Source: Arbacia lixula
Lineage: Eukaryota > Echinodermata > Echinoidea > Arbacioida > Arbaciidae
Length of the DNA stretch: 64,000 bases
Reading direction: 5' to 3'
Assembly (NCBI GenBank): GCA_963669155.1
Contig: OZ022576.1
Span: forward strand, 7,236,667 to 7,300,666
The notes below the pieces were generated by a model. That model did no database searches. It saw only the letters and a program-made list of their open reading frames with translations, and had not been told where the DNA came from. Shown here in pieces: positions 54,100 through 64,000 of the stretch; the stretch's first letter is position 1; each line of letters begins with the position of its first letter. A program made the position numbers and the translations under genes.

Positions 54100-55900
54100 A
54101 TTGTATATATATCCCTGCTCATTTGTGCATCTATATTGTGTAAATCTATATTTTTATACATGTGTACATTAGACAATCAGTTAAATCTTGAAATGTTTTC
54201 ACTCGTCTTTAGTCCGCATTCTCAGCTCTCAACGTTCTTCCAATTTGTTATTATTTCATATTAAGGTAGTTATTGTAAATGTTGAAGGGTAAGAAGTGGA
54301 TAGTCTTTTTGAGGTTGTTAACGAGCCAATGGGCTTTATTTCAAATTGTTGTAGTTGCTTTTGCTAGCAAAATTATAAGCTAGCTTTTCAAATTAAGCAC
54401 ATTTACTCCCATTCCAACTATGATAAAATGTATGTTTTATACCTAGCCCCCCCCCCCCCCCCCCACCTAAAAAAGGGGTGATTTAATCTGTGGGGGTAGG
54501 GGGGGGATTCAGAGCAAAAAAAAGAGAGTGTATATTATACAGATAAGCTTATAAAGAGCATAATGGTCTTATGTATGTACAAGAAGCATAGTACAAGAAG
54601 GTGTTGGAATGAGCCCATCTGTTTTATTTATACTGGTAATTGAAGGGAAAAGGAAAGTGTAGAATAGATGTGAAAGAACAATTTTCCATCATATTATTTT
54701 TTAGACTGATTATCAAAAGAAATTGATTATGAATGTAAACTTAATATTCATACTTGTATATTAGTGGAAGTGTACTGGACAAATTGACATGTATCACTAA
54801 AATATGTGAGGCAAATATCTATAGAAGTAGAAGCTCAAGTATCATATCATAATTTTCAAAAGCACCCCCTCACAAAAAAGGAAAAGCTAGAAAAGAAAAG
54901 AAAAAGAAAGATCATTACCAAAATGAAAATCCTGGAGATGTCATGCAAATTCATGGTTTACTTCACCACGTTTTACTTAAGAAGATGTACCCTGCAGTCC
55001 GCATTCAAAGCCAAACTGAAGAGATCACTGATATCTTCATATTCAAATAAACTCATATAAAGATAGCTTTGTGTTCGTACCCATGCAATGTGTGTTTGTG
55101 TATAGTACATGTAATGTATGCCGTAAACCATGTGCTAATTTGGATAAATCATATAATTTTGTAGATAGAAGGGGGTTACTGCTTACTAGTATTTTATTTT
55201 TTTGTAGCCTTCTATTCCAATATTTCAATATTTATATGACCAATTGATACATGACATGTATTTGATACTATTGTTTTTTATGATTTGGAATGAATAAAAC
55301 AAACTTGAACTTTTTTTTCAAAATATAAAATACTTTACAATACATAAAAGTGAGACAATGCAATTCTTATATCCTGTAAATTGGGATTTCTTTATGTGAA
55401 CAGTTTACTTCAAAATGGTGTTGCATCGATTTTCATAACTTCAGGGAAAACTTATTTTTTTCTTTGAAATGTATAGAGGCCACTAAGGACAACTTCAGAT
55501 CAAGCTTGTTTTGGAAAGAAGCTTATGATCTTTCTTGCATGGTTCATGTGCAGTTGATATGCGATATTTATGCAGTATACCGAGTGATCTTCTAGAATGT
55601 ATTGTAGAAAAGTGTATTTAATGTGGACAATACCTACATATATTGTAGTTGAAATGTTGTCACCGTCTTCATAGCTTCATGGATGGTACGCTATATTGGC
55701 AGTTTGTGGATGTGGTGACAATGTATACAAATAAGTATGTATAATAAGTATAATCTATAACAAATAAGTACTCAAGGATTTGGGGGGGGGGGTGAAAATA
55801 GCATAGGACGTCATCTTTCGTTCACTGGTGATTTATCACCTGAAAGTTCTATAAATATCGTCTTTCATTGATTGATTTTGCATTTAGTGTAACTTTATTC
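54100..55900. other. Intergenic region, nothing recognised
   Basis: AT-rich sequence with a C-run (54447-54464) and a G-run (55781-55790). GAATGAATAAAACAAACTTGAACTT at about 55278-55305 resembles the 3' end of a LINE or a polyadenylation region. Confidence 0.45.
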
Positions 55901-56069
55901 CACAGTTCTTGAATAAAATTTTCATTTAAACACAAACTCTGTAAATGTATCAAATATAATATTTCTTTCATGTAGTGTGAGTGGACTGATAAATTGAACC
56001 ACTCTAAAGAAATATTTGATATTTTCTAAAAAGTGAGTGTACATAAAATAAAAACAAATGCAGCACATA

Positions 56070-59000
56070 TCCAATTGCAAACTATTTGTTTATTACCAGC
56101 ATCCACGAGGGTAGCTTGTATCAGCGAATCAAAGTTTCTGGAAAATGTCAGGGTACCGACATCCTCTATCTTGAATGAAGAAATTAAATAAACATCACAT
56201 GTCTGCAAAAACGATTCGTCAAACGATCAAAAATCTATCCCTTCACCAAAATACATGAGTGCAGTAAGCACTTAAATGCTATTCATAGTTAAGATTTCTC
56301 GACTACTCCATATACATGTATAGATAACATTTTAATTTTCAGAAAAGCATGCACTCGTCTACGTTGACACACCCCAGACATCCATTTTATAACGCTCCAC
56401 AGAGGTAGGTTCAATGCACTTACACATTAGCAAACAGGAACAATTCATAATGACTAATAATCTAAACCCGATTTTCTCTCCTTCAATTCTAATCAAACAT
56501 CCAAATACCTCACACAGGTAAATCTGTGTGTAGAATTCTGCCAATTCCTTGCATGTAGAAGATTGATCCCCCAAAGTTGGGAAGATTCATTCACTGTTAA
56601 GTGAACCCATTGCACAAAGATGAACAATAATATGAAACACTCAAATCTTAATCTAAAACCAGAATTGCCTGGAGGTAACGGAAGATAAATGTTGCTGAAT
56701 AAAGAAGAGTGATTTTCTTCTATTTGTAATTTTCCAGCTTTTCTGGTCAAATTCTTAAACAATTTGTTGCAGGCAATCAACAATTTAAAGGATATCACCG
56801 CTAAAGAACTTTGAATGTATTACAGCATGGCACATTTGATAATTATCTTGATTACAATAGAACTGCATAAATAGTGACATTTTATTACACGTCCCACATA
56901 CATGTACTACAGATCGAAGGCTTCTAGGTGATTTTGTGAGCATTCTTTATGTTACCACACATCCTACCAAAACATTAGGACACTCATTCTTTGATGCAAA
57001 GGAATATATACCATTTACAAAATGTTCCACAAACTTCTTGATCAAAACATGGTACGCTTTGCCCCTAGAACTTCGGTAAATGTGCATACTAGTCACATTT
57101 GATTCATCTTGTACCATTGTGATGTTGACATGTGAATGACCAGGAGCTGCGAGACAGGCACATCCTTACATGTCATAACAGGTAGAAGGGCAGAAGGGAC
57201 TTGCACAGAAAAACTGCCGGTATGCACAAAATGGAATCCCACTACATGTACCTGCATAATCTTATAAACGTTATAGTTCTATTAAAAACCCCACACTTTT
57301 CTTCATGGGAGAGGGTTTATATCATCAACAAGCATCATAAATGTTCTGGAAATCAACCTTCCAGATTATATCCTAATTAATCTACACCTTTTCCCCTCCA
57401 TTTTAAGATAAAGTACATGCATTTAGCTCAAACTCTGCATGTTCTATCATTATCTAGATAGCTACAAGTATTGCTACAAAGAATAATTTTAACGTTCTTT
57501 CATATAATGCACTATTTTTTTCTGATCTGTATTAAAGCATGGACATAAATTTGTAAATACCAACATGACTAGTAGGCCTTTCACATTTTAGTACAACACA
57601 TTGGACAGTTCTTCTGTCAGAAATATCATCTAGCATGCCTCTTGGACAATTATTAAAGCATTGCCATAATCCTTAATGATAAAATGCGCATGTCCAAAGC
57701 CTGGAAAAGAATGCTATTGACCATTGATTTTGGCATATCTTGCAAAAATACAATAAATGAACTGCCCTGCTACGTATTAGTTTGTGTTGTACTCTGTTGA
57801 CTATTTTTCAAGTTTGGGCATACAGAGCCAACTCCCCATACTTCACCTATCTTTGACAGTGACTTTGTACCTATCTGACCTAGCATCAGATGACTTCAAT
57901 TGCAAAAAGTTTAAATGAAATAGTCGTGTTTTATCACATAAACAGTGACATTTTTTTTATCGCATACACAAATTAATACGGGCTGGTGGAGGAACAATCA
58001 GATGGACAACCCAGGAACAGAATGATACTAGCCACCTTGTGGTGGAGGTTAACAATATTCAATTTGCTGTTTATCAGAAATAGAGTCAAATATTGATGAT
58101 AAATGAAATACATGTGTACCTTATGATTACAGTATTATATTCCAACTTAATATCACACACTGCACAAAAATGAAATTGGTCTGAGTAACGGAAGATATTC
58201 AAACTGAGGTACAAGTCAGTGAAAACTAACTCAAGATCGTGATTTAAGAACGGTTTTGAGTCTGTAAAACTTGACAATTTACTGAACAAGGAAAAACGAG
58301 CTAGCAGCATTTAGCTCTTACCTAACTGAGTATGCATATCTATAGTTGATGTTGAATTTGCGGTCAGCAGAGGTTTCTTTAGAATAGGAAGTCCAGTGTA
58401 AACATGACAGAGCAAATTTGGCAATTGGCTTCATTACTTGTAAAAATCATTCATATTTATTCTATGAAATCATTCCCGTTATTTCCTGGACACCTTAAGC
58501 CAAACTTCAAAGTCCGCTGAAAAAAAAATGGTCCGGTCTTTTATCAATATAGATTTAAACATTTGCTTAAGTATTGATCTACTCGTGTCCTGAAAAGAAT
58601 GCTAAAAAGTTCACTTCACACTGCAATTAATCATAGTACACTGCCAAGCTTTGCACACTTACTGCAAATTGATCCAGTACATTCATTTTCATCATTTAGA
58701 TGGGAAATCACGAAAGTTATCAAAAGTACAAAATTTACTTTGACAAGAGCTGATGTAAACAGTACAAAACATGTTCTATAAATCTTACACAATAAATATA
58801 TGTTTTGAAAAATTAACACACACACGGTTACGTAAATGAAGCAAGTGACGGGGTATTCAGACATGTACAAGGTCTACTGCATTCAGTCTTGTTCCTGGAA
58901 TACCAAACAGAAAAAAAGGCAATATCTGGCTATGAGAGAAGTACACAATCAATTATAACACTTACAAATTAAAACTATCACAAAGATTAGTTTCTCACTG

Positions 59001-61671
59001 GTCGTAAATATTTACAACGTGTAGTCATTTGACATCATCCAAGTGAAATTTCATGTTTTTTTTTATACAACATATTACAGAGTAGTAGGAGACCAAGTTT
59101 GAAAGCTTTCAGGCAACTTCATCATATTTTCTAGTCTTCTTTCTAGTTTCTTACAATTACTCCCGGAGAGATACAAATGCAGCATTGAACGAGTCTTGAA
59201 AACTGAATACAAATGTGAGAACGGACTATAGAAATCAATCATGAAGACATGAATTAACATAATGAACAAGCAAAGAAATGAAGAAATAAAAAGGACAACA
59301 TGGGTTCTTATTGTTTATATATGGTATCGGAGCAGGTAAAAGATGAACACTATCTGGCTGTACATAATACATGTATGTCATCTCTACAGGCACAATTATT
59401 GACTATCTCCTCCAATACTTCGCATAATCTGCTTATTTTAATAGCGGTCTGAGCAATATTGCTATATGGGAAGAGCAAGCCTTTTATCTTATACATGTAT
59501 TATCCTTTGTCTCACATAGCAAAGTGAAAGAACTTATATTTGTGCTTCCTACGCAATCATTGTTGAGGAGGTAAGTGTTATGTCTACACAATGGATAAGC
59601 TTGCCTGGTTGTCCCGTGAACAGTCAAGTACAATCTCTGTCTGACAAGGCAGGGAAGACAAGGTCAAACATTACCTTAGCCATAACCATCTATCACATTC
59701 TTTGCAGATTGCGAGTATTTCTCACCTTGATATCAATAATAATGGGTAATATCATTGGCGTCGTCTTCCAGTCAGACACTATCTTTTGCATATTAAACAA
59801 AAAAAAAATAGCCATCATCTTTGACTCTTGCAATATGGCTTGTGAAATATACAATAAGCTCCTAGCTAATTCAATATATTTGTGGCAGCAATGAAATGCA
59901 TATTGACATCCATTTAAACATTTATATGTAAACAGACCTCTGAAAAGTGACAAGAGCAGCCTTCCTGTTCTGAAAATGCTAAAATGTCTCAATGAAGATT
60001 AAGCCTTTTTACTTTTTATTCCTTGAAAGTGACTTGTTCATTTGAAATATGAATTTGATAGAAGGGGACATCCCATTTCTTTGATGCCATTTCAACCTAA
60101 TCTATTTCTTTAAGACAAGTTGGACTTTCATTTGATGCATATCATTGTGTCATTATATCTCTTTACTGTAACTCTGATCCACAATACTAGCACATGTTTG
60201 GTGAGACATGAACCATGAAGTGGCATTCTGTTGAGTGTAGGATAAAGAAATGCTCAGACGAGGTAGTGGTGGGAATCATTGCTGTGGCACTTGACAGTAA
60301 CTAAGAACACTGTTAAAGACACATCATGTGTCTCCAAGCTGGCAGTCATGTGCAACATACGCCATGATATGCAAGGCAATCCTCTGCATAGTTCCATACA
60401 AGAGACAGCTCGCTGCTACCTTCTTTACAGCTGATGTTTACCAGTAATCAAATACCATTAGTTACCACAAAACACAGCAGGTCATGAAATCAGATTCTGG
60501 CTGCAGATTGCATAACAAACGTTTGCATTTCAAAGTGGCATATCAAGTATGGGGCATAAAATAAACTGTGACACTTAAAAAACTGGGAACAAATTCTTTC
60601 TATGAATACAGAAAAAAACACACTCAAAGCACTTCAATTACTTGAATGGTACACGCTATTGGCAGTTCCAGGTGAGGTTGAGTGTGAAACTCTTCAATGA
60701 AAACAAAATAGAAGCGATATAACAAAAAAAAAAATGGAATGAATGGATCAGCAGTATTTGGTACAGCGGAACAATACAATGTCACAATTATCGCAAAATA
60801 GAAATCTGATTTCAATGTTACTCTTACTAAGGCTCACTTCTAATGTCAAAGTACAAGATTGCCTGGATCCAACTAGAAAATCAATGGCTAACACAAATTG
60901 ATTTTGTGTGTGTGTACTGTCATCATAAACCATCAGAGAGATGCAACAAGACAAATAAATACTAGATGGTGCAGTCAACTGACACTCTCACAAAGTACAC
61001 AAATTGATCATATTGAAGGGAGGACATAATCCTACATGACAAGTTGATTTGGTTGAATGAAGAACAATCAGATCAGCAGAAAAGGGAGGGGTTTGTTTCA
61101 AGAAATTCAGACATACGACATGACATGTGGTGAGGATTCTGGCGAGAAGTGCTCTTCTCACTTGTCTGCCGTTGTCAAGCTGGGCAATGTCTTGTTTCTG
61201 CGCAGTGCACAGGGACAATGACATGTCTGAACAATATTATCACATGAGAGATAAAATTACTTGGGAATGGGGGGGGGGGGGGGATCTCAGGGTTATTCAG
61301 CACCCGCAATACAAAAAATGGCCCTGAAAACTGCCCCTTTGAAGAAAAAAAAAGTCATAGGATATAAGGCAAACCATAGATCATGATGGTCATTTCATGA
61401 AGACTTCAATAATCCCCACATCTTGTTTTCAGCCCCCGTATAACACATGCAGGCAACTTAATGTGGCAAACTGGAGATGTGAATTCCTCAAACCTTCACA
61501 GATCTGCTGCTCTGAGTGTGTTGCTTTTAAAATCAATCAAATTGTCACACAGATTTTTGCACCCTTTTTAAACATTAAGGATTTATCAGGCTATTGATAA
61601 ACATTCTATGATTTACTCTGTGTGCACGCATATAAAGAACATTCAGATTTCAAAGTTACTGAGCACATCAT
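56070..61671 (-). other. Repeat-poor A-rich block, possibly a minus-strand 3' UTR
   Basis: In contrast to the rest of the window this 5.6-kb block shows almost no microsatellites or foldback elements apart from a G-run at 61269. The + strand looks A-rich, as expected if the minus strand is a long, T-rich 3' UTR. A minus-strand AATAAA (TTTATT on +, 56089-56094) lies at its low-coordinate edge. No convincing coding exon exists on either strand, so the coding part would be in or beyond the gap. This is inference only. Confidence 0.25.
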
Positions 61672-61871
61672 NNNNNNNNNNNNNNNNNNNNNNNNNNNNN
61701 NNNNNNNNNNNNNNNNNNNNNNNNNNNNNNNNNNNNNNNNNNNNNNNNNNNNNNNNNNNNNNNNNNNNNNNNNNNNNNNNNNNNNNNNNNNNNNNNNNNN
61801 NNNNNNNNNNNNNNNNNNNNNNNNNNNNNNNNNNNNNNNNNNNNNNNNNNNNNNNNNNNNNNNNNNNNNNN
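61672..61871. other. Assembly gap (200 N)
   Basis: Exactly 200 N, which suggests a placeholder of unknown true length. Confidence 0.98.
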
Positions 61872-62546
61872 CTTTAAAAATGTTTGAAAATTTTGAGCAA
61901 TATTACATATTTCTTCTGCACATATCTTTCTAACAAATACGTTCCGTCAAGGCTGCCATCTTGGCTGTTCGAAAATGTACACGAATATGGGAACTAGCGC
62001 ATTCACATAAACCTCACCATCGCAGCTGCTGTCGTGCAATTCTGAACCACTTTAATTTGTAAACAAACAAAAAATACAACATGGATTAAAATCATCTTTT
62101 AACCAGCCACGAGAATATTCAGGTATATATTCTCTGTAAATATGTGCAATGCATGTGAGATTTGAGCGAACAGAATTGCTACGCAGCCCGCTCACTGCAT
62201 GAGCGGGCTGGTCACAGTAAAATGAAACCCATGTTGTTGACTTTATGTTGTAGCTGACACTGAGAGTTGCGGTGTGCTATTTGTCACGCTGCCTAATTTG
62301 TTTTATCAATACTTTAAATTATTTTTTTAAATATAGCTTTGTGATGTGTCATGTAATTTATGATCTTCCAGTTGCAATGCATCACTATGTTATAGCACTG
62401 AATGTAGTGGTACATCATATAAAAACTATTTGTAATACCTTTTTTGTGCTGCATCTTCAAATGGTATTTCTTTTCTCCATGTCAACAATCCTAATTGATG
62501 GAGCTAATGATGTCTTTCTTTTTGCCCTTCTCTTTATCTCCTACAG
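61872..62546 (+). other. Upstream region of the TMEM121-like gene
   Basis: Noncoding. It holds a perfect G+C-rich hairpin (62184-62210) and ends at the acceptor TCCTACAG (62546), so it is at least partly intron, with an unseen 5' UTR exon upstream. Confidence 0.4.
62184..62210. repeat. Perfect G+C-rich hairpin
   Basis: CAGCCCGCTCA and TGAGCGGGCTG, 11-bp perfect arms, with loop CTGCA, in otherwise AT-rich DNA. It could be a regulatory or transposon-end hairpin. Confidence 0.7.
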
Positions 62547-62613
62547 GTCTGCGACACTGAATAATCTTTTGACACAGAGGTAGTGCCCGAGGAAGCCCTT
62601 CAAATAAGCAGTC

Positions 62614-63642
62614 ATGGTCTTCATCAAAAGGCTTACCGTACTGGACATTGGCTCCAAAATCCTGTGCATTGTGTTGTTGGTACTGCAGGCAGGTCTCTTA
62701 GACAGCTTTTTCATCAAATTTGATGAAGGAAATCCTGCTCGCTGGGTGTGGATAGCTGCTGATGTCATCATTGTGGTCATCTGGATTGCTGGTCTTGTCA
62801 TAACCAGTCGCAATGTCCACAACAAGCAACCCAAAGAGTCCACCTCGGGACGAGGTGCAGGCAAGTGCTTGACCATCTTTCTAGGAGAGGTTCAGTATGC
62901 CTACTTCGCGTGGATATTTTACAGCATCATCGTGGTTGCCAAAATTTGGTATATGTTTGGCGACTTTGCAGAGAACTTCTCGACATTGGGTTATTACAAT
63001 AACACACGTGTTGTGCCAGCAGGAGTCGTGAGGTTTCAGGACAGCTTGTATTTCTCATCAACATCGGTCAAGATAGTACTCTCCCTTTCTGGACCACTGC
63101 TTCTTGTCCTGGCGTATGCTCACCATGATGAAATCCACAACTCCAAGTACAAGCTGCTGATGGAGAAACTGGGAACCACTGCCAGTCTGGATGTCCTAGA
63201 CAGCCTCATGCTACTGGGGATGCTGTTTGTGAATGACACACACATCCTTCTACCCTTCAACCTTGACCATGCCATCAAATTCTTCACATGCTGCTGCTTT
63301 GTCCTGCCTGCGCTACCCCTCTTCGTCTTGCGGCTCATTGGTAATCGCACGGCAGAGGAAAACAACTTTAGAATCATTCTTGTTCTGAATGCTGCCCTCT
63401 ACCTCTTCTTGGTGAATGTGCCCCTCCTCTGTATTCGCTGTTTGTTGTGGTTTAGACATGATATTGATATATCCACTTTCATTACCAAAAATGTGATGAG
63501 CTTGTTTCGGGGCGCTCTTGATGTGTACAATGAGGTGAGGCAGTGGCTGAAATGCAGGCAGGGAGGCACTGACGCAGTCACAGAAGGAACAGAAATGGGA
63601 GAGGCTGGCATTGAACTATCGGATAAACCAGCCCACATTTAG
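62614..63642 (+). CDS. TMEM121-family multi-pass membrane protein
   Basis: 342 aa in one exon, with an in-frame TAA nine bases before the ATG, so the start is secure. An acceptor (TCCTACAG, 62546) implies a spliced 5' UTR. Hydrophobic segments lie near residues 13-33, 45-65, 98-115, 150-170, 192-206, 222-243 and 253-280. Features shared with vertebrate TMEM121 (319 aa) are the AWIFYSIIVVAKIWYMF segment (human 'ILWFLYIFVLEIKLYFIF'), SLDVLDSLMLLGMLF, FFTCCCFVLPALPLFVL, and KNVMSLFRGALDVYNEVR near the C-terminus. Possible N-glycosylation sites are N129 and N244. The cytosolic-like tail (310-342) is acidic. The molecular function of the family is poorly defined; I assign family membership, not a role. 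Confidence 0.8.
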   Translation: MVFIKRLTVLDIGSKILCIVLLVLQAGLLDSFFIKFDEGNPARWVWIAADVIIVVIWIAGLVITSRNVHNKQPKESTSGRGAGKCLTIFLGEVQYAYFAWIFYSIIVVAKIWYMFGDFAENFSTLGYYNNTRVVPAGVVRFQDSLYFSSTSVKIVLSLSGPLLLVLAYAHHDEIHNSKYKLLMEKLGTTASLDVLDSLMLLGMLFVNDTHILLPFNLDHAIKFFTCCCFVLPALPLFVLRLIGNRTAEENNFRIILVLNAALYLFLVNVPLLCIRCLLWFRHDIDISTFITKNVMSLFRGALDVYNEVRQWLKCRQGGTDAVTEGTEMGEAGIELSDKPAHI

Positions 63643-64000
63643 GATAGGGGATCATCTTCTAGTTAAAGTGAATTATCATTTGAATGAAAACCTATACATG
63701 TAAAACCTTTTTGTAGTTTTCTGCATGTGTAACTCTACTACTCCATACATTGAGGTTTGAGGAGAAAACCTAGATTCGTGAATATCTTCTTGTTAAATGC
63801 ATACAATTTCCACCTCGTAGCTTATGCTACATAATTATGTTACGTGTAGTCTAATGATTTACTCAGTGTGGACTTTTTCAGCAAGCAATATACTGTACTT
63901 TTATCATGTCTTTCTTTTCTCATTGCATTTTATTCAGGACTGCAAGGCTGTTTATAAGATGTATTGCATATTAACATACTATGTATCATGTAATTTTTTT
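63643..64000 (+). other. 3' UTR of the TMEM121-like gene
   Basis: AT-rich sequence after the stop, with no AATAAA seen before the window ends, so the transcript probably continues. Confidence 0.5.

Noticed and set aside
60988..61224. Minus-strand frame with LDNGRQVRRALLARIL as a possible coding exon
   Set aside because: It looked protein-like locally, but no splice sites or further coding sequence support it.
61608..61933. Two open frames running through the N gap
   Set aside because: They exist only because N is read as open.

Overview
This is an intron-rich animal genomic window (about 35-40% G+C by eye) with three protein-coding genes, all on the + strand, set among dense, mostly small mobile elements and simple repeats. 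Intron and exon phases, vertebrate-like orthologues and the style of the short foldback repeats suggest a marine invertebrate deuterostome. An echinoderm such as a sea urchin is my best guess, but the sequence does not prove it.

Layout: (1) 1-8.6 kb is intergenic: CA/GT microsatellites, small foldback repeats, and a decayed THAP/P-element-type transposase fragment near 5.8-6.1 kb. (2) 9.0-22.2 kb is a complete eight-coding-exon gene for a peroxisomal sarcosine oxidase / pipecolate oxidase (PIPOX-like, 406 aa by my splice model). Its introns hold several foldback elements, two of them copies of one family. Five degenerate tandem copies of the exon 4 acceptor region lie just upstream of the real exon 4. 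(3) 22.56-25.13 kb is a 2.57-kb non-autonomous hAT-like transposon with an 8-bp target duplication, inserted in or just beyond the PIPOX 3' UTR. (4) 25.1-30.2 kb is intergenic, with a possible Harbinger-like element carrying a tRNA-like segment. (5) 31.5-51.5 kb is a complete 16-coding-exon TBK1/IKK-epsilon-type kinase (779 aa by my model), with kinase domain, ubiquitin-like domain and coiled-coil C-terminus. Its introns contain a 157-bp tandem satellite carrying DR1/DR4 nuclear-receptor-type motifs, a frameshifted partial copy of exon 6, long polypyrimidine tracts and an apparent GC-AG intron. (6) 52.1-54.1 kb holds a Helitron-like element with internal repeats, an antisense LINE remnant and a perfect 36-bp palindrome around an AT repeat. 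(7) 56-61.6 kb is a repeat-poor, A-rich block with no convincing coding sequence, possibly the 3' UTR of a minus-strand gene; a 200-base assembly gap follows. (8) 62.6-63.6 kb is a single-coding-exon, multi-pass membrane protein of the TMEM121 family.

The three genes have no obvious shared pathway: one peroxisomal amine oxidase, one innate-immune kinase and one membrane protein of unknown role. I did not find a convincing new biological system. The most unusual structures are the array of decoy splice acceptors in PIPOX, the motif-bearing satellite in TBK1, and the Helitron-like and hAT-like elements.
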